64,000 nucleotides of DNA from Microbacterium sufflavum (GTDB lineage Bacteria > Actinomycetota > Actinomycetes > Actinomycetales > Microbacteriaceae). Position numbers and translations under genes: made by a program. The stretch is taken from the NCBI RefSeq assembly GCF_023101165.1, contig NZ_CP078076.1, positions 1,178,001 through 1,242,000 on the forward strand, written 5' to 3'. The notes under the pieces were generated by a model. The model worked only from the letters and a program-made list of their open reading frames with translations, ran no database searches and was not told the DNA's origin. Of the stretch, positions 51,335 to 60,844 are shown in pieces (positions within the stretch are counted from its first letter, which is position 1; each line of letters begins with the position of its first letter).

Positions 51335-52066
51335 TCAGGCGTTGAGGCGGGCGGCGCCGACCTGCGCCTCGAGCAGCGGCAGGGTGCGGCTGCCCGCGGG
51401 CGTCAGGCCGAGGGCGCGCGCGAGTTCGAGTGCGAGCGCCGCGTGCCCGGCCGAGTTCGGGTGGAACGGGTCGCCCATCAGGCCCCACGGCACCCCGCCG
51501 TTCCCCAGCTCGGCGTAGCGGGCGTACTGGTCGACCAGGAGCACGTCCTCCTCCGCGGCGACGCGCCGCACGGCCTCGGCGAACTCGGCGATCCGCGACC
51601 GCTCCGGGGCGTTGAGGCCGTCCACCGCGGGCGGCGTCTGCAGCACCACGACCGCGTCGAGGTCGCGCGCACGCCGCACGAACTCCCGCAGCGACTCCGC
51701 ATACTCGGCGGCCGAGAGCACGGGGCGCTCGCCGCCGGTCGACACATCGTTCGTGCCGATCATGAGGGTCACCACGTCGGGGTTCCAGGAGGCGACGCGG
51801 CGGTCCCAGTCGTCGAGGATGTCGGCGATGCGGTTGCCGCTGATCGCCGAGTTGATCACGATGTCGCGCACGCGGGCGAGCTCGCCGCGGATGAGCTCGT
51901 GCAGGTGCTCGGGGTAGCTGCGTCCGCCCTGCGTGTGCACCAGCCCGTGGGTGATCGAGTCGCCCGTGATCAGCCAGTTCAGCGGCGCCGGATCGGCCAG
52001 GGCGGCGGTGAGGCGCTGGAGGTCGGCGGTGGCGGAAGCGGGGGCGGGGGATTCGGCGTTCGGCAC
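51335..52066 (-). CDS. SGNH/GDSL-type esterase
   Basis: A 243-residue protein with all four SGNH blocks: nucleophile in ITGDSITHG (about 34-42), Gly in NSAISGNRI, Asn in MIGTNDV and the Asp/His pair in MGDPFHPNSAGH. These enzymes deacylate carbohydrates or lipids. There is no signal peptide, so it is probably intracellular, acting for example on acetylated oligosaccharides. The start is GTG 52066. Divergent from the acidic protein gene at 52121. Confidence 0.88.
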   Translation of the reverse strand: MPNAESPAPASATADLQRLTAALADPAPLNWLITGDSITHGLVHTQGGRSYPEHLHELIRGELARVRDIVINSAISGNRIADILDDWDRRVASWNPDVVTLMIGTNDVSTGGERPVLSAAEYAESLREFVRRARDLDAVVVLQTPPAVDGLNAPERSRIAEFAEAVRRVAAEEDVLLVDQYARYAELGNGGVPWGLMGDPFHPNSAGHAALALELARALGLTPAGSRTLPLLEAQVGAARLNA

Positions 52067-52120
52067 GGCTCCGAGCCTATCGGCCGACCACGGCGACCCC
52101 GGATGCGGGAGACTGGACGG

Positions 52121-52648
52121 ATGACCTCGTCTGCGCTCGACCGTCTCCTCGCCCGCATCGCCGACTCCGGTCTGCTCGACGACCCCGTCGCGGAGAACGG
52201 CCTGGTGTACGGCCGCGCCGGGATCGACGCGGCGGGCGCCACGGTCTCGGTGAACGTCGATCCGGAGCTGGACGAGCACGACGAGGTCGACGATGACGCG
52301 CTGGTCGCCACGCTGGAGCGCGTGCTGTCGGTGAACGAGTCGCGGTGGCGGGCGATCGTCGACGAGGTCGCGTCGGACATCGACGACGCGGTGGACGACG
52401 AACCCGTGGTCGAGCAGATCGATCTGCGCGACGACCTGGAGGCCACGTCGGTCGTGGTGTTCGCCGATGCCGTGCTGCTCGCGTTCGTCGCTCCGAAGCA
52501 GTTCCCGGAGTCGCGCATCCTGGTGCAGCTCGACGAGGAGTTGGAGGTCGACGGCGTCGAGGTGCGTGCGCTCGACGGCTCCGAGACGGTGGAGTTCGAC
52601 ACCCTCGACGACCTCCTCGACGAGATCAGCCGCTCCGACGAGGACTGA
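52121..52648 (+). CDS. Acidic hypothetical protein
   Basis: A 175-residue protein, strongly acidic, with repeated Asp/Glu-Val stretches (PELDEHDEVDDDALVATLER, DLLDEISRSDED). No signal, membrane segment or catalytic motif was seen. I do not recognise the family, although the conserved-looking RWRAIVDEVASDIDDAVDDE suggests a real folded domain. ATG 52121 follows GGGAGACTGGACGG. Convergent with an alpha/beta hydrolase gene 9 bases away. Confidence 0.72.
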   Translation: MTSSALDRLLARIADSGLLDDPVAENGLVYGRAGIDAAGATVSVNVDPELDEHDEVDDDALVATLERVLSVNESRWRAIVDEVASDIDDAVDDEPVVEQIDLRDDLEATSVVVFADAVLLAFVAPKQFPESRILVQLDEELEVDGVEVRALDGSETVEFDTLDDLLDEISRSDED

Positions 52649-52657
52649 GCGCCCCCG

Positions 52658-53524
52658 TCATTCCGCGTCGAGCACCTCACGGAGCGTGGCGGCGAACGCC
52701 TCGGGCTGGCCCGCATAACCGGACTCCCCGCCCAGGAAGCCGCCGTGGTGGCTGGGGAAGACGGTCGCCTGCTGGCCCAGCCGTTCGGCCAGCGCGAGCG
52801 CGGTCCGTCCGGTGTACCCCGTCAGCGACTCCTCGCCCACCGCCACCACGATCCGCGTCGGTGCCGCCTGTAGCGCCGCGATGTCTGGCGTGTAGTCGAC
52901 GACCGCCCACGACCGCTCCGACAGCAGCGGATCGTCGCGGGATCCGTCGTCGTCGGCGGGCATCCCGAACGCGGCGGGGTCGGGCAGCGGCTGCGCGAGG
53001 AACTCCTCGGTGAACTCGCCCTCCCACGAGGTCATCGCCAGGAAGCCCGCCATCCCGGCGCCCCAGCCGCGGTCCTGATACGCGCGGGTGTAGGCGGCCC
53101 TGGCGCGGCGGGCGGCCTCGGCGTCGGGCAGCACCGCATCGATCGGCGGCTCGTGCGCGACCAGGGTGGCCACGTCGTGCGGGTGGGCGGTGACCAGGGC
53201 GAGCGCCGTCACCGCGCCGCCGCTGCTCGCGAACAGGTCGACCGGTCCGGCGCCGAGCGCCTCGATCAGCGCGTGCACGTCTTCCGCCTGCGTCTCCGGC
53301 TCGTTGGTGACGCCCCCGTCGTGCCGCACGCTGCGCCCCAGGCCGCGCGGGTCGTACGTGATGACGGTGCGGTCGGGGAAGAGCGCCACCTGGGCCTGGA
53401 ACCCGCTGGCGTCCATCGGCTGGCCGATCATGACCAGCGGACGGCGCCCGTCGGCCGTGGGCAACGGGCCGTGCACGTCGTACACGAGATCCACGTCGGG
53501 CAGTTCCAGGGTGTGCTGCGTCAT
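52658..53524 (-). CDS. Alpha/beta hydrolase
   Basis: A 288-residue hydrolase of the epoxide-hydrolase/haloperoxidase-like class: oxyanion region around LVMIGQPMDASGFQAQ, then YDPRGLGRSVRHDG, nucleophile elbow FASSGGAV (Ser in A-S-S-G-G), acid near RIVVAVGEESL and His in FPSHHGGFLGG. Substrate unknown. ATG 53524. It stands alone, with the CorA gene following on the same strand upstream. Confidence 0.87.
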   Translation of the reverse strand: MTQHTLELPDVDLVYDVHGPLPTADGRRPLVMIGQPMDASGFQAQVALFPDRTVITYDPRGLGRSVRHDGGVTNEPETQAEDVHALIEALGAGPVDLFASSGGAVTALALVTAHPHDVATLVAHEPPIDAVLPDAEAARRARAAYTRAYQDRGWGAGMAGFLAMTSWEGEFTEEFLAQPLPDPAAFGMPADDDGSRDDPLLSERSWAVVDYTPDIAALQAAPTRIVVAVGEESLTGYTGRTALALAERLGQQATVFPSHHGGFLGGESGYAGQPEAFAATLREVLDAE

Positions 53525-53588
53525 GTGGATCTCCTTCGCGCGTCCCCGTGGATCGTACGTGCCGTCACGGACGTTCCACCAGGGGCGG

Positions 53589-54593
53589 TCACAGCCACTT
53601 CTTGTACTTGAACACCCCGTACAGGCCCACCGCGAACGCCGCCATCGCCCCGATCGCCATCGGGTACCCGAACGCCCAGTGCAGCTCGGGCATCACGTCG
53701 AAGTTCATGCCGTACACCGTGCCGACGAGCGTGGGGGCGAAGATGATCGCCGCCCAGGAGGAGATCTTCTTGATCTCGTCGTTCTGCGCCAGGCCCGCCT
53801 CGGTCTGCCGCCGCGCGACCAGCGCCGAGTGCACCGTGAGGGCGTTCTCCAGGATCGCGCGGAACGAGTCCACCCGCTCGTTGACGCGGATCGTGTGGTC
53901 GAGCACGTCGCGCAGCGACCGCTGCAGCTCCTCGTCGATGCGGTATTTCTCCGACCCGCGGCGGAGCCACTCCAGCATCCCGCTGAGGGGGTGCACGGCG
54001 CGCTGGAAGTTGATCACCTCGCGGGACAGCTCGTAGATGCGGCGGGACAGTGCGCTGTCGTCCGCGCCGTCGCCGAACAGCTGGTCCTCGATCTCGTCGA
54101 TGTCGTTGAGCAGACCGGCGACGATCGGCTCGTAGCCGTCGACCACCTCGTCGAGGATCGCGTACAGCACGGCCTCCGGTCCCATCGCCAGCAGCTCCGG
54201 GTTCGCCTCCATGCGGGAGCGCACGGCGGCGAGGTTGGGCGACTCGGCGTGCCGGATGGTCACCACGAAGTCGGGCCCGACGAACAGGTGCAGCTCGCCG
54301 AACTCGATCGACTCTTCCTTGTCGCGGTAGCGGGCCGGGCGCAGCACCGCGAACAGGGTGTCGCCGTAGCGCTCCACCTTCGAGCGCTGATGCCCGGAGA
54401 GCGCGTCCTCCACGGCGAGGGGATGCAGGTCGAACTCGCGCGCGACGGACTCGACCTCCGCCGGGCTGGGGCGGTAGAGGCCGATCCAGGCGATGCCGCC
54501 CGCCGCGTCGAGCATGCGGTAGGTCTCGTCCAGGTTCCTCGGGGTCTCCACGCGACGACCGTGGACGTACACGCCGTTGTCGATGAGCGCCAT
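53589..54593 (-). CDS. corA: CorA-type magnesium/cobalt transporter
   Basis: A 334-residue protein with a large cytoplasmic N-terminal domain, a long stalk helix, and two C-terminal transmembrane helices with the YGMNF signature between them and MPELHWAF loop after it. The basic C-terminus FKYKKWL is typical. It forms a pentameric Mg2+ channel. ATG 54593 (MALIDNGVYVHGRRV) was preferred to 54620 because MRSRERSRI before it looks non-homologous and CGGAGCC lies upstream. Confidence 0.9.
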   Translation of the reverse strand: MALIDNGVYVHGRRVETPRNLDETYRMLDAAGGIAWIGLYRPSPAEVESVAREFDLHPLAVEDALSGHQRSKVERYGDTLFAVLRPARYRDKEESIEFGELHLFVGPDFVVTIRHAESPNLAAVRSRMEANPELLAMGPEAVLYAILDEVVDGYEPIVAGLLNDIDEIEDQLFGDGADDSALSRRIYELSREVINFQRAVHPLSGMLEWLRRGSEKYRIDEELQRSLRDVLDHTIRVNERVDSFRAILENALTVHSALVARRQTEAGLAQNDEIKKISSWAAIIFAPTLVGTVYGMNFDVMPELHWAFGYPMAIGAMAAFAVGLYGVFKYKKWL

Positions 54594-54885
54594 GATGCGG
54601 CTCCGTTCTCGCGAGCGCACGGCAGCGGAGGCTCCGTGCGCGGATTCGTCAGGGGGCGGGAGACGCCGCCGACGGCTGCGGAACAGGACGTGCGGACGCG
54701 GACCGGGAGGTCAACGCGAGAGCGCAGGGAGTCGCGACGCAGCGAGGGCGGCGTCGTTACTATCGTCGGACATCGCCATCACCGCCTTCCGGACTCTCGG
54801 GGGTCACACGACCCGACGTGCCAGCATACTCCCGGAACCTGGACGGGGGCCCGGCGGAGGTTCGACCGTCCGGACAGGGAGACAC
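54594..54885. other. Divergent intergenic region
   Basis: 292 bases between corA and the small KOW-like gene. No gene, palindrome or riboswitch I can recognise; an AGGGAGAC ribosome site precedes 54886. Confidence 0.35.
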
Positions 54886-55056
54886 ATGAACGAGTTCGCC
54901 ATCGGAGACATGGTGCAGATCACCGGATCGCCCATGACCGGCACCGTGGGCACCGTGGTGTCGTTCGATGAGAAGCGCCAGCGCTACCTCGTGCGCATTG
55001 ACGCCATGACGCAGAACTACTACGCAGCCGGCGATCTGACCGTCTTCGCGCCCTGA
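54886..55056 (+). CDS. Small KOW/SH3-like protein
   Basis: A 56-residue protein, FAIGDMVQITGSPMTGTVGT then VVSFDEKRQRYLVRIDAMTQ, with the alternating small beta-strand pattern of a KOW or SH3-type barrel (compare G-x-V-x-x-ID-x-x-x-YLV in nucleic-acid-binding barrels). Function unknown. ATG 54886 after AGGGAGAC. Monocistronic, convergent with the SDR gene. Confidence 0.65.
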   Translation: MNEFAIGDMVQITGSPMTGTVGTVVSFDEKRQRYLVRIDAMTQNYYAAGDLTVFAP

Positions 55057-55107
55057 CCTGGCGACCCGGTCGCGGCGGAGCCCGATCGGGGCCGCTCGCC
55101 GCGGCGG

Positions 55108-55902
55108 CTACGGGACGATCGCGTCGATGTAGCCGCCGTCGACCCGCACCGCCGCGCCGGTCGTGGCCGACGCGAGCGGCGAGGCGAGATAGGCGACCAT
55201 GTTCGCGATCTCCTCCGGCTCGATCAGCCGCTGCAGCAGCGACTGCGGGCGGTGCAGGCGCATGAACTCGCGCTGCGCCTCGTCCCACGGCAGGTCCTGG
55301 TCGACGAGGGAGTACACGAAGTCCTCCACGCCGCCCGTGTGGGTGGGCCCCGCGAGCACCGAGTTCACCGTGACGCCGGTGCCCGCCGCCTCCTTCGCGA
55401 AGCCGCGCGACACCGCGAGCAGCGCCGTCTTCGACATGCCGTAGTGGATCATCTCCGCGGGGATCACGACGGCGGAGTCGCTGGCGATGTCGAGCACCCG
55501 CCCCCAGCCGCGCTGCATCATGCCCGGCAGCGTCGTCCGGATGAGTCGCACGGCGGCGAGCACGTTCACCTCGAAGTAGCGGCGCCATTCGTCGTCGGAG
55601 ATGTCGAGTGCCGGGGTCGCGCCGAAGATCCCGAGGTTGTTCACCAGCACGTCCACGTCGCCCGTGGTGTCGAGCACCGCCGCGGCGCCGTCGTCGGTGG
55701 TGACATCGCCCGGCGCGGGCACCAGGCTCCGCTCGGGATTCTCCTCCCGCAGCTCGGCGACCACCGCCGCGACCGTGTCGGCGCTGCGGCCGTTGACCGC
55801 CACGCGGGCCCCGGCGTCGGCGAGGGCCGTGGCGATGGCGCGGCCGATGCCCTGGGTGGAGCCCGTGACGAGGGCGGTCTTTCCGGTCAGATCGATGCGC
55901 AT
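55108..55902 (-). CDS. Short-chain dehydrogenase/reductase (SDR)
   Basis: A 264-residue classical SDR with the cofactor site GSTQGIG (14-20), NNLG, catalytic Ser in IASDS and YxxxK as YGMSK, and PG-type motif AGPTHTGG. Arg38 region NGRS suggests NADP(H) preference. Substrate unknown. ATG 55902 with GGAGGAGC close upstream. It is followed at a distance by REP-like repeats and the carbohydrate locus. Confidence 0.9.
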   Translation of the reverse strand: MRIDLTGKTALVTGSTQGIGRAIATALADAGARVAVNGRSADTVAAVVAELREENPERSLVPAPGDVTTDDGAAAVLDTTGDVDVLVNNLGIFGATPALDISDDEWRRYFEVNVLAAVRLIRTTLPGMMQRGWGRVLDIASDSAVVIPAEMIHYGMSKTALLAVSRGFAKEAAGTGVTVNSVLAGPTHTGGVEDFVYSLVDQDLPWDEAQREFMRLHRPQSLLQRLIEPEEIANMVAYLASPLASATTGAAVRVDGGYIDAIVP

Positions 55903-56019
55903 GATGCTCCTCCGTGTCGGTGCTGTCTGCTGCAACACCGACGCACCTCCATCCATGCCCGCGTACCTCCTGCCGTGTGCCGGGGGCCGGGTGCCGGGTG
56001 CCGGGCGTGAGCCGTGTGC

Positions 56020-56165
56020 CGGGATCGAAAAGGTGCCGGGGGCGGGCTCCGCGGGGACGGTTTCGATCCCGCGTCGAGCGGGTGTGTCCGCCGCGGTGGT
56101 GCCAGGGTCGAAAAGGTGCGTGTGCGGTGCCCTGAAGGCGCGATTCTGAGCCCGCATCGAGCGGG
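56020..56165. repeat. REP-like palindromic repeats
   Basis: GGGATCGAAA (56021-56030) and TTTCGATCCC (56061-56070) are exact complements. AGGGTCGAAAAGGTGCG follows at about 56104, and two GCATCGAGCGGGTG/GCGTCGAGCGGGTG copies lie at 56071 and 56154. Sequence relationship to 19990-20120 is visible in the CGGGATCG(G/A)AAAGG core. Confidence 0.55.
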
Positions 56166-56175
56166 TGGGCGCCGG

Positions 56176-57198
56176 CTAGAGGTGCACGACCTCGCCGTCG
56201 CGGGCGGCGGAGGCCTGCGCGGCCTTCACGATCTCGACCGTGCGGATGCCCACCCCGGCGTCGGGCTGCGGCTGACGGCCGTCGCGCACGGCACGCACGA
56301 ACTCCTCCAGCAGCAGCGCGTCGAGGTCGGCGCCGACCGGGCTCCAGGTCTCACCGTGCGCGTCATGCCCGGCGACGCCCTTCGCGAACGGGCTCACGGT
56401 GACGGTGCCGCGCTCGGCGACGACCTGCAGCGTGAGGCCGCCCCACGTGGCCGAGCTCATCGGCCAGCTCCAGGAGCAGTCGATCGTGGCGACCACGCCG
56501 CCCGGGTACTGGATCGTGACGAGCCCGCCCGTCTCCACCGACAGCTCGCGCTGCGCGTGCAGCATCCGGTTCGACACGGCGCGCACGGACGCCGCTCGCT
56601 CGCCGAGCAGCTCGTCGAGCAGGTCGGCGCAGTGGACGACGTGGTCGACGAGCGCGCCGCCGCCCGCGAGCTCGGGGTCGGTGAACCAGGCCCTGTCCTG
56701 CGGGAGCTTGCCGTTGTTGATGCCGGTCACGCCGAGGATGCGCCCGAGTCGTCCGCTGCGCAGTTCGGCGATCGCGTCGCGCACCGCGGGGGAGAACCGC
56801 ACGGGATAGGCGACCATGAGCAGCACACCCGCGGTCTCGCACGCGTCGCGCATGGCGATCGCATCCTCGACCGTGGTGGCCAGCGGCTTCTCGCACAGCA
56901 CGTGCACGCCCGCCGCCGCAGCACGCTCGACGAGGGCGCGGTGCCGGGAGTTCTCGGCCGCGATCACGACGGCGTCCGGCTTCCACGCGAAGGCCTCGTC
57001 GTACGTGTCGACGTAGGCCACGCCCAGCTCGGCGGCGAGCTCCGCGCCGCGGGGTGCGTCGTCGGGCGCGGCCGCGCCGTCGGGGTCGGTCGCGATGAGC
57101 TCGACGCCGGGCATCTCCTTCAGCGCGTGCACATAGCTGAGGGCGTGCGTGTGCGCGAACGACAGGACGGCGATGCGCAGCGGGGCGGGGGCGGTCAT
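56176..57198 (-). CDS. Gfo/Idh/MocA-family oxidoreductase 1
   Basis: A 340-residue NAD(P)-dependent dehydrogenase. The N-terminal Rossmann start reads IAVLSFAHTHALSY instead of a GxGxxG loop, a known subfamily form. The EKP motif is LCEKPLAT and the catalytic-type D-x-x-x-H is in ALVDHVVHCADLL. It likely oxidises a sugar, inositol or sugar acid. It overlaps the second Gfo/Idh/MocA gene by 4 bases and is the last gene of the operon that starts with the ROK regulator. Confidence 0.88.
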   Translation of the reverse strand: MTAPAPLRIAVLSFAHTHALSYVHALKEMPGVELIATDPDGAAAPDDAPRGAELAAELGVAYVDTYDEAFAWKPDAVVIAAENSRHRALVERAAAAGVHVLCEKPLATTVEDAIAMRDACETAGVLLMVAYPVRFSPAVRDAIAELRSGRLGRILGVTGINNGKLPQDRAWFTDPELAGGGALVDHVVHCADLLDELLGERAASVRAVSNRMLHAQRELSVETGGLVTIQYPGGVVATIDCSWSWPMSSATWGGLTLQVVAERGTVTVSPFAKGVAGHDAHGETWSPVGADLDALLLEEFVRAVRDGRQPQPDAGVGIRTVEIVKAAQASAARDGEVVHL

Positions 57199-58241
57199 CG
57201 GGTGGCCTCCTCGGTGGCGGGCGCGGCGGGATCGGGAGCGGTGGAGTCGGCCGCGGTGGTCTCCCCGGGGAGGGCGACCGCGGAGCCCGAGGCGATGGAG
57301 GCGTAGGCGGCCTCGGCGACCGCGACCGCGGCGATCCCGTCGGCGGGGGCGACGCGCGCCGCACGGCCCTCGCGGATCGCGGCCACGAAGTCGGCGATCT
57401 CGGCGTAGTACGGGCTCTCCTCTGGCGACATCGGCGGCAGGTAGTCGGCGTCGCCCTCGGGCACCACGGCGTCGGTGCGGAGGGTGTGGTCCTCGGCGCT
57501 GTCGTACCGCAGACGGCCCGCCGATCCCGCGACCTCGACGCTCGTGCGGAACGGCATGCCGGGCTGCACCCAGCTCGCGTGCAGGTGACTGAGCACGCCG
57601 TTGCGGTGGGTGAGCACGACGTGCGCGGTCACGGGCGCGGGCACGCGGTCGTCCACCGTCGGCGGGTTCTGCACGGCGTAGACGCTGGCGACCGGTCCGG
57701 CGAACCACAGCGCCTGGTCGATGTCGTGGATCATGAGGTCGCGGATCACGCCGCCGCCCGCCCGCTCGGAGAAGAACCACCCGGTCTGCGGCGCGGAGCC
57801 CGCACGGCTGAACCGCTGCACCGCGAGCTCGCCCACACGCCCGGCCTCGATGCCCGCCTTGATCTGCGCGTACTCGCCCATGTACCGCACGACGTGCGCG
57901 GGGAACAGTCGGACACCGGCGCGAGCGGCGGCCGCGGTCACCTCTGCGGCGGCCTCGGCGGTCGCGGCGAGCGGCTTCTCGCAGATCACGTCGCGACCGC
58001 GGGCGATGGCGCGCAGCGCGAAGTCGGCGTGCGTGCTGCTGGGCGTGACGATGTCGACCAGGTCGACCAGCTCGATCAGCGCGTCGACGTCGGCGACCAG
58101 CTCGAAGCCGTACTCCGCGGCGATCTCCTCGGCACCGTCGAGCGAGGTCACGTAGCCCCGCACGCCCAGCGCCCGCCACGCGTCGGCGTGCACGCGGGAG
58201 ATGCCGCCCGCGCCGATGAGTCCGACTGTCAACGTGCTCAC
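57195..58241 (-). CDS. Gfo/Idh/MocA-family oxidoreductase 2
   Basis: A 348-residue dehydrogenase with a standard cofactor loop VGLIGAGGIS (6-15), EKP motif ICEKPLAA and catalytic segment VIRDLMIHDIDQALWF. The last ~25 residues are Ala/Thr/Pro-rich and probably disordered. The start is GTG 58241, overlapping the ROK stop by 4 bases. Two different dehydrogenases in one operon often act in successive steps, for example oxidation at C3 or C1 and later reduction (inference). Confidence 0.9.
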   Translation of the reverse strand: MSTLTVGLIGAGGISRVHADAWRALGVRGYVTSLDGAEEIAAEYGFELVADVDALIELVDLVDIVTPSSTHADFALRAIARGRDVICEKPLAATAEAAAEVTAAAARAGVRLFPAHVVRYMGEYAQIKAGIEAGRVGELAVQRFSRAGSAPQTGWFFSERAGGGVIRDLMIHDIDQALWFAGPVASVYAVQNPPTVDDRVPAPVTAHVVLTHRNGVLSHLHASWVQPGMPFRTSVEVAGSAGRLRYDSAEDHTLRTDAVVPEGDADYLPPMSPEESPYYAEIADFVAAIREGRAARVAPADGIAAVAVAEAAYASIASGSAVALPGETTAADSTAPDPAAPATEEATR

Positions 58242-59407
58242 TGCTTCTCCTCGGTGTCGTCGCCGGTGACCGGCTCGTGCGGCAGGGGGGTGATGGGCGG
58301 GGCTGGCATGTCGTCGATGCCGGAGATCTCGGCGGGGTGCCGCTGGAACGCGTGCACGACCGCACCGTGCGCTGCGGCTTCCGCGCCCAGTCGCGCCTCG
58401 GCGACCGGCACCTGGAACGGCAGCCCGAGGTGCCTGGGGAGCGCGGCCCGCAGCGGGTCGAGCAGCTGCTCGTGCGCCGCCGAGAGTCCGCCGCCGATGA
58501 CGACCATGGCGGGATCGACCGTGAGGATCAGCGTGGCGATGCCGTGCGCGAGCTCGTCGATGAACGCGTCGAGCTCCTCGCGTGCCCCGGGGTCGCCCTC
58601 CCGCGCGAGGGCGAACACCTCCGCGGCGGTGGGGGCCGTGCGCCAGGGGATCTGCCCGGTCTCGCTGTTGAGTCCGCGGAAGGCCAGGCGTCCGATGTCG
58701 CCCGCCGCGTTGTGGATGCCGCGGCGGGGGCGTCCGCCGAGGATGAGGCCCATCGCGATGCGGTTGCCGACCGACAGGTAGATCACGTCGTCGACGAGCT
58801 GCGCGACCCCGAGGTGGTGTTCCGCGACCGCGGCGAGACGCACGCCGTTGTCGACGGCGACCGGGCACCCGAACGCGTGCCGCAGCTGCGAGCCGATGTC
58901 GATGCCCGACCACTCGGGGATGACGACCGAGGTGGTCACGCGGCCGGCGTCGTCGACGAGCCCGGGGAGGGAGACGCCGACGGCGCGCACCTGCGACGCG
59001 GGGATGCCGGTGTCGGCGAGGGTGCCGCGGATGTGGGAGATGACGGCGGCGAGCTTGGCGGCCCCGTCGGTCTGCGCCGAGACGCCGGGGTAGGTGTGCT
59101 GGGCGACGACCGCTCCGGCGAGGTCGGACAGCACGACCCGGACGCTCGCGACGCCGATGTCGACGCCCACGACGGTGCCGGCGGCGGCGTGGAACGCGTA
59201 CCGGCGGGCGGGTCGTCCGGCCCCTCCGCCGTTCTGCGCGGGCGCGTCGACCAGCAGCCCGGAGTCGCTGAGCACGGTCACGGCGTTCTCGACCGAGGTG
59301 CGGGAGACCTCCAGCGAGCGGGACAGATCGCTCACGGTCGCCGGTCCCGTGTCGCGCAGCTGGAGGGCGCAGCGCGCCACGATCGACAGCGGACTCGTCA
59401 CGCCCAT
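58238..59407 (-). CDS. ROK-family transcriptional regulator
   Basis: A 389-residue protein with an N-terminal winged helix (about 12-65; ATVSDLSRSLEVSRTSVENA) and a ROK sugar-kinase-like domain (VVGVDIGVASVRVVLSDLAG, VDNGVRLAAVAEH, VVIGGGLS). The CxCGxxxC zinc cluster typical of many ROK regulators is not visible. It should sense the transported sugar and repress both directions from the 59408-59595 region. ATG 59407 follows GGAGG. Confidence 0.88.
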   Translation of the reverse strand: MGVTSPLSIVARCALQLRDTGPATVSDLSRSLEVSRTSVENAVTVLSDSGLLVDAPAQNGGGAGRPARRYAFHAAAGTVVGVDIGVASVRVVLSDLAGAVVAQHTYPGVSAQTDGAAKLAAVISHIRGTLADTGIPASQVRAVGVSLPGLVDDAGRVTTSVVIPEWSGIDIGSQLRHAFGCPVAVDNGVRLAAVAEHHLGVAQLVDDVIYLSVGNRIAMGLILGGRPRRGIHNAAGDIGRLAFRGLNSETGQIPWRTAPTAAEVFALAREGDPGAREELDAFIDELAHGIATLILTVDPAMVVIGGGLSAAHEQLLDPLRAALPRHLGLPFQVPVAEARLGAEAAAHGAVVHAFQRHPAEISGIDDMPAPPITPLPHEPVTGDDTEEKQ

Positions 59408-59529
59408 GTGCGGTGCCTCCTTCGTCCCCGTCGTTGGTGCGATCAAATTAGCACACCCGGTTCTCACATCGTGTTTTGTCGTTGACGATCGAGAAACACG
59501 CTGGAAACAAGCGTCTGAGAACTTGTACT

Positions 59530-59579
59530 TGACGAATTATCCCAGCCCAATGTCATAATGAACCGTACTCAGCACGGTT
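59530..59579 (+). promoter_or_regulatory. Promoter and operator of the sugar importer operon
   Basis: TTGACG (59529-59534) and CATAAT (59554-59559) form a -35/-10 pair with a 19-base spacer. AACCGT (59561-59566) and ACGGTT (59574-59579) form an inverted repeat just downstream of it, well placed as a ROK or LacI-type operator. AAAGGAG precedes the start at 59596. Confidence 0.6.
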
Positions 59580-59595
59580 TACGCAAAGGAGCACC

Positions 59596-60837
59596 ATGCG
59601 CGTCAGCAAGATCACCGGCGTCGTCGCGGGAGTCGCGGCCGCCACCCTGTTGGCCGGATGTTCGGCCGGCGGAGGCACCACCGCAGAGGGCGAGCAGGAC
59701 ATCACGGTCTGGCTCTACCCGGTCATCGCCGACGAGGCGGTGCACAAGGACTTCTGGGACTCGACCATCGAGGCGTTCGAGAAGGAGAACGAGAACGTCA
59801 ACGTCTCCTACGAGATCTTCCCGTGGGCCAACCGCGACGAGGCCCTCCAGACCGCGATCGCGGCCGGCAAGGGTCCCGACGTCGTCTACCTCATCCCCGA
59901 TCAGCTCGCCGCCTACCAGAAGTCGATCGCTCCGCTGAACGACCTGCTCAGCACGGAGCGTCAGGACGACCTGCTGCCCAACGTCAAGGAGTCCGTCACC
60001 ATCGGCGGCGACATCCTCGGTGCCCCCATCCTCACCAGCGCCCAGCCGCTCATCTGCAACGCCGCCGCGTTCGAGGCCGCCGGCGTGACCGAGTACCCCG
60101 AGACCTGGGACGACGTCGCCGAGATGGCACCCGCGTTCGTGGAGAAGGGCATGTACGCCCTGAACTACCCGGCGTCCGCCGAGAACACCCTCAACCTCAC
60201 CTACTACCCGCTGCTGTGGCAGGCGGGCGGCGAGGTCTACACCGAGGACGGCGAGGTCGGCTTCGACAGCAAGGCCGGCGAGAAGGCGCTCACCTTCCTC
60301 ACCGACCTGGCAGAGGAGGGCGCGCTCGACCCCGAGGCGCTCACCACCAACGTGCCGCTCGAGCAGACCGCGATCGCGCAGGGCAAGGTCGCCTGCACCT
60401 GGAACAACGCGGTCACCGAGGTCGCGCCGTTCTGGGGCGAGGAGAACGTGAAGGTGCTCGCGCCGCTCAGCGACAAGGAGTCCGTCGCGTACGGCACCGT
60501 CGGTTCGCTCTCGGTGCTCAAGGGCTCGAAGGCGAAGGACGCCGCCGCCGCGTTCGCCGAGTACGCCACCGGCGCCGACGTGGTCGAGCCGTACCTGACC
60601 GCCGCCGGCTACTTCTCCGCACTCAGCACGACCGAGCCGCTGTACGCCGACGACCCGCTGCTCGGCGAGGTCGAGAAGTACGTGCCCGACACCACCGTCG
60701 GTCAGCTCGACGCCAGCTCCCGCGCCCTGATGGGTGTGCTGTCGCCCGAGATCCAGGCCGCCCTGCTCGGCCAGAAGTCGCCCGCCGACGCCCTGAAGGA
60801 CGCCGCGGCCGCCGCAGCCCCGCTGCTGCAGAAGTGA
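59596..60837 (+). CDS. Sugar ABC importer substrate-binding lipoprotein
   Basis: A 413-residue protein with a lipoprotein signal (MRVSKITGVVAGVAAATLLA, Cys22 in LAGC). The mature part is an SBP_bac_1-type fold with DITVWLYPVIADEAVHKDFW near the start and VKVLAPLSDKESVAYGTVGS later. It binds an oligosaccharide or sugar derivative outside the cell. It is the first gene of an importer operon with two permeases; no ATPase is present, so a shared MsiK-type ATPase encoded elsewhere is expected (family knowledge). Confidence 0.92.
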   Translation: MRVSKITGVVAGVAAATLLAGCSAGGGTTAEGEQDITVWLYPVIADEAVHKDFWDSTIEAFEKENENVNVSYEIFPWANRDEALQTAIAAGKGPDVVYLIPDQLAAYQKSIAPLNDLLSTERQDDLLPNVKESVTIGGDILGAPILTSAQPLICNAAAFEAAGVTEYPETWDDVAEMAPAFVEKGMYALNYPASAENTLNLTYYPLLWQAGGEVYTEDGEVGFDSKAGEKALTFLTDLAEEGALDPEALTTNVPLEQTAIAQGKVACTWNNAVTEVAPFWGEENVKVLAPLSDKESVAYGTVGSLSVLKGSKAKDAAAAFAEYATGADVVEPYLTAAGYFSALSTTEPLYADDPLLGEVEKYVPDTTVGQLDASSRALMGVLSPEIQAALLGQKSPADALKDAAAAAAPLLQK

Positions 60838-60844
60838 GGCGACG

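Noticed and set aside
54594..54885. Magnesium riboswitch upstream of corA
   Set aside because: The region is divergent between corA and a small gene, and I could not see an M-box-like set of helices or an attenuator stem before the corA start.
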